DNA of 33,432 bases from an uncultured Oscillospiraceae bacterium (GTDB taxonomy: Bacteria > Bacillota > Clostridia > Oscillospirales > Oscillospiraceae), in NCBI GenBank assembly GCA_900754515.1, contig CAAEDD010000175.1:1-33432 (forward strand). Reading direction: 5' to 3'. Below the pieces are notes generated by a model. That model was not told the origin of the DNA, ran no database searches, and was given only the letters and a program-made list of their open reading frames with translations. Positions 1 to 7,483 of this stretch are shown here, piece by piece. How positions within the stretch are numbered: position 1 is the first letter of the stretch; each line of letters starts with the position of its first letter. The position numbers and the translations under genes are program-made.

Positions 1-42
1 CCCCCTCATGTAGTCATTATCCTACATGAGGGGGCATTTTGT
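1..42 (+). terminator. Stem-loop at window edge, probable terminator
   Basis: CCCCCTCATGTAG (1-13) pairs perfectly with CTACATGAGGGGG (22-34) around an 8-base loop, followed by CATTTTGT. It could end a plus-strand gene to the left, or the minus-strand pair that stops at 96. The stem may extend beyond the window, so orientation is uncertain. Confidence 0.6.
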
Positions 43-95
43 CTATTGTCCGTTTTTTACGGTTCAGTTCAGATGCCGGCGGGGCCTTGGAGTTT

Positions 96-326
96 TCAGA
101 GTTTTCCTTTGTTTTTGGTTTTTATCCCTGCCTCCCCTATATACAGCAAGGCCGTCAGCACCGCCAGAGCGCAGAGAATATAAATATAGGTCTTTGACAC
201 GTCGCTGGTAAGAAAGCCCATCATGGGGTTATATCCGTCCAGCACAACTATCAGCACCAGGCCCAGGGCCATGCACAAAAGCAGGTGGGGCAGTATGTAT
301 TTTATAAAAGCAAATATTCCTCTCAC
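96..326 (-). CDS. Small two-helix membrane protein, function unknown
   Basis: A 76-residue protein. The start is a GTG at 326 preceded by GGAGG (333-337), and it shares GTGA with the stop of the upstream gene, so the two are translationally coupled. Two hydrophobic segments are visible, about residues 8-26 (ILPHLLLCMALGLVLIVV) and 46-62 (YIYILCALAVLTALLY), separated by a loop with GYNPMMGFL, and the tail is lysine-rich (KTKNKGKL), which suggests a cytoplasmic C-terminus. I do not recognise a family. An in-frame reading from further upstream exists but would overlap the previous gene by over 70 bases and lacks a ribosome site. Coupling to a secreted glycosidase-like protein suggests a shared role at the cell envelope; that is inference. 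Confidence 0.7.
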   Translation of the reverse strand: MRGIFAFIKYILPHLLLCMALGLVLIVVLDGYNPMMGFLTSDVSKTYIYILCALAVLTALLYIGEAGIKTKNKGKL

Positions 327-1315
327 GGCTGCACCTCCGGCTCCTTTATCAGCAGGATATCCCCCAGCTCCCGCTGGCCGCTGCGCACGTTGCACACTTC
401 TCCCTGGAACACCATGCAGGCCGAGTCGCCCCCGTCCAGATTATAGGCGCTCTTGCAGCCCAAGTCTGAAAAGATTTGGGCCAGCTCGCCCATGGTCAGG
501 CCGTAGCCCCCGTCTCTCAGCCGCCCCTCGGACACCAGAAAGCAGTAGTGCCCCGGCTCGTAATAGCCTATTGCAGCCCTGGGATTTGCCGCTTCAATTG
601 CGCTGCTGGTGTTGAAGCTCTCCAGGGGCTTACCGTTTTGGTCCAGCAGCTCCGGGCCGAATTTCCAGACCTGCCAGGGCTGCCGCTCCATTATTTCCTC
701 CACGGTATATTCTCCTGGGGCATAGGTTTCCAGGCTGCCGTCCATATACAGCACGCAGATATCGCAGCGGGCCGGTACGTCCTGCTGATATGCCACGCCG
801 TTTCGCACGAAGAAACCGGACTGGGCCTGGGCGTTGCAATAATCCCCGTTGATGCTGACGATGGCCCCCGCCAGCTCTGCTATCTCCAGAGCCGGGGTGG
901 CGGCATAGGTCTCAAAGCTGCCGTTTTCCGCATAAGTTGCGAAGCACTCTATATCTGCTATGTAAATATCCGCCACATACCAGCGCTGGAAATGCCCGTC
1001 CAGCTCCTGCTCCACCGTCTCCACCGTGACGGAGACATTTGGGCTCATATAGGAATTTTCCCTTATCTGCACCTCGTCGCTGAAATGTTCCGCAAACCTT
1101 TCTCCCCAGGTCTCAGGTTCCGGCTCCGACGTCTGGGGGGCTTCACTCTCCCGTGCCGGTGTCAGGGCCGGGACGGCCTGCACCGTAGGGCTGGGTACAC
1201 TCTCTCCCAAGGCACTGAGCCGTGGCAGAACATGGTGGAAAAAGGCGAACACGCACAGGATAATGCCTGTAAGAACTATATCCTGCACTATCATAAAGGG
1301 TATGGATCTTCTCAT
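323..1315 (-). CDS. Phosphodiester glycosidase (NAGPA-like) family exported protein
   Basis: A 330-residue protein with an N-terminal membrane anchor or signal segment (about residues 7-30, IVQDIVLTGIILCVFAFF), a Pro/Glu/Thr-rich linker to about residue 75, then a domain of the NAGPA/DUF2233 type. The family hallmarks are visible: INGDYCN after an Ile/Val-rich strand, FFVRNGVAY, RAAIGYYEPGHYCFLVSEGR and near the C-terminus YNLDGGDSACM. Proteins with this domain hydrolyse sugar-1-phosphodiester bonds, and bacterial members are often cell-surface proteins linked to wall or polysaccharide metabolism; the substrate here cannot be told. A good sigma-A promoter lies upstream and AAGG precedes the ATG at 1315. 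It is the first gene of a two-gene unit with the small membrane protein. Confidence 0.85.
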   Translation of the reverse strand: MRRSIPFMIVQDIVLTGIILCVFAFFHHVLPRLSALGESVPSPTVQAVPALTPARESEAPQTSEPEPETWGERFAEHFSDEVQIRENSYMSPNVSVTVETVEQELDGHFQRWYVADIYIADIECFATYAENGSFETYAATPALEIAELAGAIVSINGDYCNAQAQSGFFVRNGVAYQQDVPARCDICVLYMDGSLETYAPGEYTVEEIMERQPWQVWKFGPELLDQNGKPLESFNTSSAIEAANPRAAIGYYEPGHYCFLVSEGRLRDGGYGLTMGELAQIFSDLGCKSAYNLDGGDSACMVFQGEVCNVRSGQRELGDILLIKEPEVQP

Positions 1316-1355
1316 TGTCTGTACCTTTCAGGGGCTTGCTTTATTCTACCAGGAA

Positions 1356-1384
1356 AATATAACATCCCCTGCCGTGGATTTCAA
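1356..1384 (-). promoter_or_regulatory. Sigma-A promoter for the NAGPA-like gene
   Basis: On the minus strand TTGAAA (1384-1379) and TATATT (1361-1356) are separated by exactly 17 bases, about 40 bases before the start codon at 1315. Confidence 0.65.
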
Positions 1385-1445
1385 GACCCCGTGCTCCGGA
1401 TGCTTGGCCCGAGGTGCAAATGCCTGTTATAATTTTGTTTTAGTA

Positions 1446-1474
1446 TTGATTGAAAAGCACTTGCGTAGTATAAT
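1446..1474 (+). promoter_or_regulatory. Sigma-A promoter for the aminotransferase gene
   Basis: TTGATT (1446-1451), 17 bases, then a perfect TATAAT (1469-1474). The start codon is at 1509, giving a short leader of about 28 bases containing AGAGG as ribosome site. Confidence 0.75.
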
Positions 1475-1508
1475 ACTTAAATCCTAATATTAGAAAAGAG
1501 GCCTTGCT

Positions 1509-2702
1509 ATGAAGCTGTCGTCCAAAATGGAGCGCTGCGGGCTGTCCCCTATGCGTAAATTCAACCCCTATGCCGCAGCCGCCGCTGAACGCGGAATCAA
1601 AATCTACCATCTGAATATCGGCCAGCCCGATATCAAAACCCCGGATATATTCTATAAGGCCATCAGTGATTTTCACGACCCTGTGCTGTCCTATGCTCCC
1701 TCCGGCGGTATTCCCGTGCTGCTGGACGCCGTGCGCAGCTACTACAAGCGCATAGGCGTTGAGCTGGAGCGTTCCCAGATCCTGCCCACTACCGGCGGCA
1801 GCGAGGCCCTGCAAATGATAATGGCTACCATTCTGGATGACGGTGACGAGATAATAATCCCTGAGCCCTTCTATCCCAACTACCACACTTCCGTCACCCT
1901 GGCCGGTGCCACCATCCACCCCATTCCCACCAACCCCAAAGAGGGCTATTCCTATGCCGACCGCAAGGCAGTGGAGGGTGCCATCAATGAGCACACCAGA
2001 GCCATAATGATAACCAACCCCGGCAATCCCACCGGCGCCGTACTCAGCCGTGACGAGCTGAAACTGATGCTGGACATCGCCAAGGAGCATGAGCTCTTCA
2101 TCATCTGCGACGAGGTGTACCGGGAGTTCACCTACGGCGGCGAACCTCTTATGTCCGCCCTGCGGTTTGAGGGCTATGAGGATAACGTCATTGTTATCGA
2201 CTCCGTGTCCAAGCGCTTCTCCGCCTGCGGCGCAAGAGTCGGCATGCTCATATCCAAGAACAAGGAGCTCATGGCTCAGGCCATGAAGTGGTGCCAGTGC
2301 CGTCTCTGCTCTGCCACTGTGGATCAGATCGGCGCCGCCGCCCTCTACACTCTTGACCCCAGCTACTTCGACGAAGCAAGGGAAGAGTATCGCCACCGCC
2401 GGGATACCATGGTATCCAAGCTCAAGGCCATTCCCGGTGTGGAGTGTGAGACTCCCAAAGGCGCCTTCTATATAATGGCCGCCCTGCCTGTTGACGACGC
2501 CGACAAGTTCCAGATGTGGCTGCTCAACGAGTTTAACGACAACGGAGACACCGTGCTCTTTGCCTGCGGCGAGCCCTTCTATGCCACTCCCGGCAAGGGC
2601 AAAAACGAGGTGCGTCTTGCCTACACCATCAACTGCGATGATATCTCCAGAGCTATTGACATTCTGGCCAAAGGCATTGAGGAGTACAACAAGCTCCACT
2701 GA
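1509..2702 (+). CDS. PLP-dependent class I/II aminotransferase
   Basis: A 397-residue protein of the aspartate aminotransferase fold (fold type I). Visible landmarks in order: LNIGQPDIKTP near the N-terminus (substrate carboxylate region), SYAPSGG at about residue 60, TTGGSEAL at about 96-103 (phosphate-binding turn), NPGNPTG at 170-176, CDEVYREF with Asp201 that contacts the PLP ring nitrogen, and SVSKRFSACGARVG with Lys235 as the Schiff-base lysine. The C-terminal RLAYTINCDD contains the conserved substrate-binding Arg. Length and motifs fit an intact cytoplasmic enzyme that moves amino groups between an amino acid and a 2-oxo acid; aspartate or aromatic amino acids are the usual substrates of this subgroup but specificity cannot be read here. 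It has its own promoter and terminator, so it is monocistronic. Confidence 0.92.
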   Translation: MKLSSKMERCGLSPMRKFNPYAAAAAERGIKIYHLNIGQPDIKTPDIFYKAISDFHDPVLSYAPSGGIPVLLDAVRSYYKRIGVELERSQILPTTGGSEALQMIMATILDDGDEIIIPEPFYPNYHTSVTLAGATIHPIPTNPKEGYSYADRKAVEGAINEHTRAIMITNPGNPTGAVLSRDELKLMLDIAKEHELFIICDEVYREFTYGGEPLMSALRFEGYEDNVIVIDSVSKRFSACGARVGMLISKNKELMAQAMKWCQCRLCSATVDQIGAAALYTLDPSYFDEAREEYRHRRDTMVSKLKAIPGVECETPKGAFYIMAALPVDDADKFQMWLLNEFNDNGDTVLFACGEPFYATPGKGKNEVRLAYTINCDDISRAIDILAKGIEEYNKLH

Positions 2703-2724
2703 TTTTTCCTGTATTAAATTGATT

Positions 2725-2760
2725 CCCCATACCGGCAAAATCCGGTATGGGGAATTTTTA
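2725..2760 (+). terminator. Rho-independent terminator after the aminotransferase
   Basis: CCCCATACCGG (2725-2735) pairs with CCGGTATGGGG (2742-2752) around CAAAAT, followed by AATTTTTA. The T-run is on the plus-strand side, so it ends the aminotransferase transcript. The convergent NlpC gene stops 11 bases further on and may share the stem. Confidence 0.85.
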
Positions 2761-2770
2761 ATCTCTCTTT

Positions 2771-3646
2771 TTACTGCAATATTCTCCGGGCCTCGAAGCC
2801 TCCCGTCCTCTCGCTGAGGGGAGATACCACCACACCGGTGGCGGAGTCCTGAGAGTGGACATAGTTGCCGTCTCCTACATATATGCCGGAATGTCCTATA
2901 TAGCTTCCCTTGTAGAAGCACAACACGTCTCCCGGCTCCAGGGCATCCGGCTCCACATGGGTGCCGTTGGAGGCCTGGTCGGCGGCAGTTCGGTTCAGCT
3001 CGTAGCCAAACTGCTGGTACACATAGTACACAAAGCCGGAGCAGTCAAAGCCCGTCTCCGGTGAGCTGCCGCCCCATTTATACCCATAGCCCACATACTG
3101 CTGGGCAAAATCCGCCACCTCCTGGCCTGTGGCATAAGTAGCGCTGGGGCTGGAAGTGTCCCCGGCCTGACTTATCTGGGAGGGCGGGGCGGGAGTTGGC
3201 TCAGGTGTGGGAACGGGGGTGGGTGTAGGCGTTATATATGGTATGGACACCGGAATTGGGGCAAACATCCAGGAAGGATAAGGTGTCTGGGTTGGTACAG
3301 GCGTCGCCGTAGGTTCAGGCGTGGGTCTGGGCGTGGGGGTGGGTTTGGGTGTAGGCTTCGCCGTTGGCACCGGGCTGGGAGAAGGGGTCGCCGTTGGGGA
3401 AGGCGAGGGACTGGCCGCGGCTGTCGGCACAGGAGAAGGGGTAAGCGTCGGCTTGGGGGTACGGCTGGGGGATGGTTTGGCGGTGGCTCTGGGGGTAGCC
3501 GTAGGGCTTGGTGTCACCGTAGGCAGAGGCCCTATCTGCTCCATAATCTCCGAGATATTTTCCATCTGCCGGGCCAGGGCCGCCGACTGACAGCCGGTGA
3601 GCAGCATAGTCAGCAGGCATATTAGTATCAAAAGGCTTTTTCTCAT
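2771..3646 (-). CDS. NlpC/P60 peptidoglycan hydrolase lipoprotein with Pro/Thr-rich stalk
   Basis: A 291-residue lipoprotein. Residues 1-19 form a signal peptide ending in the lipobox LLTGC, so Cys19 should be lipidated. Residues 42-160 are a low-complexity stalk of alternating Pro, Thr, Ser and Lys (PSPTATP-like units), which would carry the enzyme out into the wall. The last 120 residues are an NlpC/P60 domain with the catalytic triad in order: Cys202 in FDCSGF, His252 in GHSGIYVG and His264 in YVHSQ. The family cleaves peptide stems, typically D-Glu to meso-DAP. GGAG eight bases before the ATG supports the start. The gene follows the Nif11-like gene by 44 bases with no evident promoter of its own, so the two probably form one transcript. 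Confidence 0.9.
   Translation of the reverse strand: MRKSLLILICLLTMLLTGCQSAALARQMENISEIMEQIGPLPTVTPSPTATPRATAKPSPSRTPKPTLTPSPVPTAAASPSPSPTATPSPSPVPTAKPTPKPTPTPRPTPEPTATPVPTQTPYPSWMFAPIPVSIPYITPTPTPVPTPEPTPAPPSQISQAGDTSSPSATYATGQEVADFAQQYVGYGYKWGGSSPETGFDCSGFVYYVYQQFGYELNRTAADQASNGTHVEPDALEPGDVLCFYKGSYIGHSGIYVGDGNYVHSQDSATGVVVSPLSERTGGFEARRILQ
2900..3540 (-). repeat. Low-complexity Pro/Thr codon repeat region
   Basis: About 3170-3540 holds degenerate short repeats built from proline and threonine or serine codons inside the NlpC lipoprotein gene (the wider span given reaches the linker edge). On the plus strand it reads as GT- and GGGT-rich DNA. Such tracts are prone to length change by slippage. 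It is coding, not an independent element. Confidence 0.5.
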
Positions 3647-3690
3647 TTTTCTTGCTCCACGAGAGTTTTCACTTTCATAAAGCCCGAGGC

Positions 3691-4023
3691 TTATTCAGAC
3701 TTCTCTCCCAGCTCAGGCTTCTGAAATTCCCAGCCGTGGTCTATGAGCCAGTAGGTATTGTCCTGCAAGGGAGCAGCCAGCTCCTCCTCCGTCAACTCCA
3801 CATCCTGCTGTCTCTGGGCCTTCAGCTTCGTTTCATAGACCAGCAGATCCATAATGGTAAAGGGCAGGCCCAGCTCCTCGGCCACGGGAAGCAGCACATT
3901 CTTTACCACCGCATCCCTGATTTCCAGAGAGCCCGGATATTGTTCCTCAGCCTGGCGTACCCGCTCCTGAAGATCGTGGTCGGAGTTGTAAATTTCAAAG
4001 AACTTTTTCACATTTTCGTTCAT
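3691..4023 (-). CDS. Small Nif11-like domain protein
   Basis: A 110-residue soluble protein. The N-terminal part (NVKKFFEIYNSDHDLQERV, then VAEELGLPFTIMDLLVYE) has the pattern of the Nif11 domain: a helix with FF, a D-x-x-LQ-x-x-V segment, and a G-x-x-F-T turn before a second helix. The C-terminal 40 residues are acidic and glutamine-rich, with LIDHGWEF. Nif11 domains occur as leader regions of ribosomally made peptides and in nitrogen-fixation gene sets, but there is no Gly-Gly cleavage site, no Cys/Ser/Thr-rich core and no modification enzyme nearby. An ATG at 4053 lies at the likely transcription start and has no ribosome site, whereas the ATG at 4023 has GGAG nine bases upstream, so I use 4023. 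Family assignment is tentative. Confidence 0.65.
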   Translation of the reverse strand: MNENVKKFFEIYNSDHDLQERVRQAEEQYPGSLEIRDAVVKNVLLPVAEELGLPFTIMDLLVYETKLKAQRQQDVELTEEELAAPLQDNTYWLIDHGWEFQKPELGEKSE

Positions 4024-4061
4024 GTTTTTTTGCTCCAATATAATGTTTTCCATATTTTTTT

Positions 4062-4090
4062 ATTATACTACAGTCCTTCTATTCGGTCAA
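4062..4090 (-). promoter_or_regulatory. Near-consensus sigma-A promoter for the Nif11-like/NlpC pair
   Basis: On the minus strand TTGACC (4090-4085), 17 bases, then a perfect TATAAT (4067-4062). Transcription should start near 4055, which rules against translation from the ATG at 4053 and supports the one at 4023. Confidence 0.85.
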
Positions 4091-4131
4091 GTTTCTCCCT
4101 TCGGGTGTTTGTATTATGAGCAAAAATCGCC

Positions 4132-4160
4132 TTGTAAAAGGAAATTTTATGTGGTATGTT
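4132..4160 (+). promoter_or_regulatory. Possible promoter for the SDR gene
   Basis: TTGTAA (4132-4137), 17 bases, TATGTT (4155-4160), with four of six matches in each box. It is back to back with the minus-strand promoter at 4062-4090. Confidence 0.4.
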
Positions 4161-4194
4161 ATAGTTACTTTAAAAATGCTCTGGGAGGCACATA

Positions 4195-4956
4195 ATGGAT
4201 AGGCTTAAAGGGAAAGTTGCAATAATAACAGGAGCTGCCGGAGGCTCCTGCTATAAAACCTGTGAGCTCTTCTGCCAGGAGGGCGCCAAGGTTATTATGA
4301 CGGATCTGGATCCGGCAGTGGAGGAACTGAGCCGGGGGCTAAACGAAAAAGGCGGGGACACCGTGGCCCTGGTGGGGGACATTGCTCAGAAGGACACCTG
4401 GGTAGCCCTCAAGAAACTCGGCCTGGAAAAGTTTGGGCACATAGACACCGTGGTCAACGGCGCCGCCATGTTCTCTCCTCCCACCCATGACTGGCCCACC
4501 ATCACTTCGGAGATGATTGAAAAGGTCATGAAGGTGAATATTGACTCCATGCTCTACTCTTATCAGGTCATACTGCGCTACATGATGAAGAACCACATCA
4601 AAGGCAGCTTCCTGAACTTCTCCTCTGCCTCCGGCGTGGGTTACAACGGTTCGGCTGTTCAGGGCTACCCTCTGTCCAAAGCCTGCATTAAGCTGGCCAC
4701 GGAGAACATGGTGAACCAGGTGAGTAAAAAATATGGCATTCGCTTTAACTGCCTTGCACCCAACAATGTATGGGTACCCAAGCAGGAGGAAGTATGGAAG
4801 CAGTTCGGCGAGCACTTTGCCGAAGTAACCCCCATGCCTTATACCGGCATGCCCGAGGATATTGCCTGGGCTGTAGTATATCTCTGCTCTGATGAGGCCA
4901 AGTATGTCAACGGCGTTTGCCTGCCTGTAGACGGCGGCTGGTCGGTGAAGAGATAA
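4195..4956 (+). CDS. Short-chain dehydrogenase/reductase (SDR) family oxidoreductase
   Basis: A 253-residue classical-length SDR. The Rossmann N-terminus KVAIITGAAGGSC has Thr12-Gly13 and Gly17 but Cys19 where the third glycine of TGxxxGxG is expected. Asp37 at the end of the second strand (VIMTDLD) points to NAD(H) rather than NADP(H). The NNAG structural motif is NGAA. The catalytic residues are Ser144 (FSSAS), Tyr158 and Lys162 in YPLSK. The C-terminus SDEAKYVNGVCLPVDGGWS is the standard SDR ending. GGGAGG six bases before the ATG fixes the start. These enzymes oxidise or reduce alcohols, ketones or sterols; the substrate here is unknown. It stands alone between its own promoter and terminator. 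Confidence 0.9.
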   Translation: MDRLKGKVAIITGAAGGSCYKTCELFCQEGAKVIMTDLDPAVEELSRGLNEKGGDTVALVGDIAQKDTWVALKKLGLEKFGHIDTVVNGAAMFSPPTHDWPTITSEMIEKVMKVNIDSMLYSYQVILRYMMKNHIKGSFLNFSSASGVGYNGSAVQGYPLSKACIKLATENMVNQVSKKYGIRFNCLAPNNVWVPKQEEVWKQFGEHFAEVTPMPYTGMPEDIAWAVVYLCSDEAKYVNGVCLPVDGGWSVKR

Positions 4957-4992
4957 GTTCCGCCACTAATATATCTCACATAAACAGTCAAG

Positions 4993-5030
4993 AGCCCGGT
5001 GCGGATAATCGCACCGGGCTTTACTGTTTC
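4993..5030 (+). terminator. Terminator between SDR and solute-binding protein genes
   Basis: AGCCCGGTGCG (4993-5003) pairs with CGCACCGGGCT (5010-5020) around GATAAT, followed by TTACTGTTTC. It lies between convergent genes and probably serves both. Confidence 0.75.
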
Positions 5031-5054
5031 TTCCGTTTTATTTTTAGTTTTAAC

Positions 5055-7292
5055 TCAGCTCTGCTCCGCCAAATACAGGCTCACTCGGCTCTGTATCTGT
5101 GAGGCGCAGTCCTGAGTGCTATACTTCCCGCCCAGGAAAGCGTTTATCTCCCGTTTCATCAGCTCCAGCAGGGCCGGGTCATTTATCACCATTCTGTCCG
5201 TGGAGTACACCAGCTGCCGCAGGTACTCCGCATCCTGCTCGCCGAAGATGTCATAAGGCAAATTCTGCTCCAGCTTATTTTCCAGCGACCGTTCCAGCTG
5301 GTTCTCCAGCGCTTTTTCAAAACTGTCCTTCCTTACCGGGATACCGTCGTATATATACGGCTCGTTCTCCCCGGCCATGAAGCTGCTCATAAAACGCCAG
5401 GCCCCGTCCAGCTTTTCTCCGGAAGCCATGATGCCCAGGCTGGTATTCATGCCGGAGCTCCTCAGCTTCAGCTCCGGTTCATAATATCCCAGTCCTCCGT
5501 TGAGGGCAGGCCGGGCCAGTTCTATAAAATAGCTGCCGTTGCCCCCAGCGTCGGGAAAGCCCAGGGGCGCATAGGCTCCCCCATGGCTGCTTTGTACACT
5601 GTGGCCCGCATCGGAGGCAAAGTCATTCCACACTGAAAAAAGCCGTTCTCCCCTATATTCACCGGTGTCTCTCTCATATACGGTCTTCAGCAGCTCCAGC
5701 CAGGAGGCGAAGGCCCCGGTATCAAAGCTGCACTTCCCGGCGTCCCTGTCTATAAATTCCGCGGTGGCGGCCCACATGAAGCATTGCAGCAGCTCATCCC
5801 CGGACATGGGAAACAGCAGCTCCGGGTTTTCATTGCTCAGCTCCAGTATCTTCTCTGCCGTCCAGCCCTCCCCCTCCGGCAGCAGACCTGCCGGGGCGGT
5901 CATGGTAAGCAGGGTGAACTTGTCCGTATACTCATAGAGGCCGCCGTCTCTCATCATGGCCTCCAGGAGACTGGGGATAAAGTCCTCCCGGCTCAGATTG
6001 GGGTCTGCGTCTATATAGGGCAGCAGGTCCACCAGCAGCCCCTGGTCCACCGCCCCCTCCGGCAGGAGGCTGGTGTCTATCAGGTCTACATCTCCGGAGT
6101 TTATAAGCTCTATTAGCATAAGCTCCCGCTCCTCCTCGCTGTTATACACCACCGGCCTTATCTCTATCTTGTACTCCGGGTCGCTGTTATTGAAGCGGAT
6201 GATGGCATCCTTCAGGGCATCGGTGCATACATAGCTTGTAAAAGGATTGACGGTACTGTCATCGCTGCTGTCCCCGAAGCAGGCCAGCACCAGGCTGTCC
6301 TTCTTGGGTATCTGCTCCAGGCTCACTTTTATCAGGCTGTCGGTGAGGTGATAGATATCGCCCTTGGAGTTTTCCATGCCCGTCCAGCCGTACATATAGC
6401 TGTAGCTCAGAGCCACATCCGCCCAGGCAAAGAGCGCCTCCATGCTTCCGGATGCCGGGTCATAGCGGCAGAGCTTTTCCTCATGGACTGTGAGAATATC
6501 CCCCGGGCTGCTGTACACCGCCCGGTCGCGGATGTCCACCAGAGCCGGGCCGTATTCCAGGCTGTCAGTATCCAGGGGTGCCAAGCCCTCGGGGGTGTTC
6601 ACATAGAGGCTGTCCCCTATACGGGCGTGGAGGCCTTCGCCCATAGTTAAGGGTTCCATCTCCTCCAGCAGCTGCCCCCGGCTGTCTATAAGGAAGCTGC
6701 TTTCTCCGTCCCCCAGCAGGGCCCGCTCTCCGTCCAGGGCTATGAGGGCGAAGAGGTAGGGCTCCCCCTCCTGCCAGAACTCCAGCTTGTTGCAGCTCTG
6801 CTCCCCGGTCTCTAGGTCGTAGTGCAGCAGCCAGTAATACTTATCCTGATACAGCTCCGTGTCCTCCGGGCCGTAGCCCTCCCGGAGCAGGATCCACAGA
6901 GCTCCGCCGGCGGCGGAGAATTTCTGTACCTGGGCGAAGTACACTGGGCTCATATCCAACTCGTAGCGCTGCCACTGTTCCGCTATGGTGTCATAGGCCG
7001 CAACGGCCTGAGCGCCCTCCCCGGTCTCCGCCAGGATATAAAAGACGTCACCCATGACCGCTCCGGAGCCGAATTCCTCCGCCCAGTCGGGAGGCTCTAT
7101 CACAGTGCTCTTATAGCCCAGCTCCGTCTCTTGGGGTGTTTTCGGTTCGGCAATCGTCACTGCTTGACTTGCCGTGTTTTCTCTCCCGCCGTCCCGTTCC
7201 CGCTCAGGCTCCGACGCTGCTCCACCGCCCTTTCCGCAGGCAGTCAGGAGCAGCACCAGGCTCAGCACTGCCGCAATAAGTTTCTTTTTCAC
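5055..7292 (-). CDS. Orphan extracellular solute-binding lipoprotein with a large N-terminal extra domain
   Basis: A 745-residue lipoprotein. The signal peptide ends in the lipobox LLTAC (Cys19). Residues about 60-335 are not binding-protein sequence: they are strand-rich with repeated units such as GALWILL, YLFALIALDG, SLYVNTPEGL and ILTVHEEKLCRYDPASG, which looks like a beta-propeller. Residues about 355-700 resemble a sugar-type family 1 binding protein (DALKDAIIRFNNSDPEYKIEI, INSGDVDLID, LLPYIDADPN, GIPVRKD). The usual length of such proteins is 400-450, so this is a fusion. No permease or ATPase gene is adjacent, so it may feed a transporter encoded elsewhere or act as a sensor. The start is GTG at 7292 behind GGCGGG. 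Ligand unknown. Confidence 0.8.
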   Translation of the reverse strand: MKKKLIAAVLSLVLLLTACGKGGGAASEPERERDGGRENTASQAVTIAEPKTPQETELGYKSTVIEPPDWAEEFGSGAVMGDVFYILAETGEGAQAVAAYDTIAEQWQRYELDMSPVYFAQVQKFSAAGGALWILLREGYGPEDTELYQDKYYWLLHYDLETGEQSCNKLEFWQEGEPYLFALIALDGERALLGDGESSFLIDSRGQLLEEMEPLTMGEGLHARIGDSLYVNTPEGLAPLDTDSLEYGPALVDIRDRAVYSSPGDILTVHEEKLCRYDPASGSMEALFAWADVALSYSYMYGWTGMENSKGDIYHLTDSLIKVSLEQIPKKDSLVLACFGDSSDDSTVNPFTSYVCTDALKDAIIRFNNSDPEYKIEIRPVVYNSEEERELMLIELINSGDVDLIDTSLLPEGAVDQGLLVDLLPYIDADPNLSREDFIPSLLEAMMRDGGLYEYTDKFTLLTMTAPAGLLPEGEGWTAEKILELSNENPELLFPMSGDELLQCFMWAATAEFIDRDAGKCSFDTGAFASWLELLKTVYERDTGEYRGERLFSVWNDFASDAGHSVQSSHGGAYAPLGFPDAGGNGSYFIELARPALNGGLGYYEPELKLRSSGMNTSLGIMASGEKLDGAWRFMSSFMAGENEPYIYDGIPVRKDSFEKALENQLERSLENKLEQNLPYDIFGEQDAEYLRQLVYSTDRMVINDPALLELMKREINAFLGGKYSTQDCASQIQSRVSLYLAEQS

Positions 7293-7404
7293 CTTTTTTC
7301 CCGCCTTTCTCTGTATTTCCCTGGTTTTTCCTGTACCAATAAGACGCAGTAGAAGAGTTTTTGTTGCAGCAGCTCAGCCGCCTTGCCGCCCGGAAGCGAT
7401 GAAC

Positions 7405-7442
7405 GCAGAAACACAGCGGACATATGTCCGCTGTGTTTCTGC
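7405..7442 (-). terminator. Perfect 38-base palindrome, probable terminator of the ABC exporter operon
   Basis: GCAGAAACACAGCGGACAT (7405-7423) is followed at once by its exact reverse complement (7424-7442). It sits 41 bases after the stop of the exporter operon. The T-rich side (ATCTTTTA) follows on the plus strand, while the minus-strand side has no T-run, so its use as a terminator for the minus-strand operon is not certain. Confidence 0.55.
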
Positions 7443-7483
7443 ATCTTTTATATAGATTGTATCGGGTTTTCCTCTCCGCTTTT

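Noticed and set aside
1440..2921. Long minus-strand open frame opposite the aminotransferase
   Set aside because: Shadow of the aminotransferase, which has clear PLP motifs, a promoter and a terminator on the other strand.
3170..3540. GT-rich repeat tract that could look like a tandem repeat or CRISPR
   Set aside because: Units are short, degenerate and in frame with Pro/Thr codons of the NlpC lipoprotein; there are no spacers.
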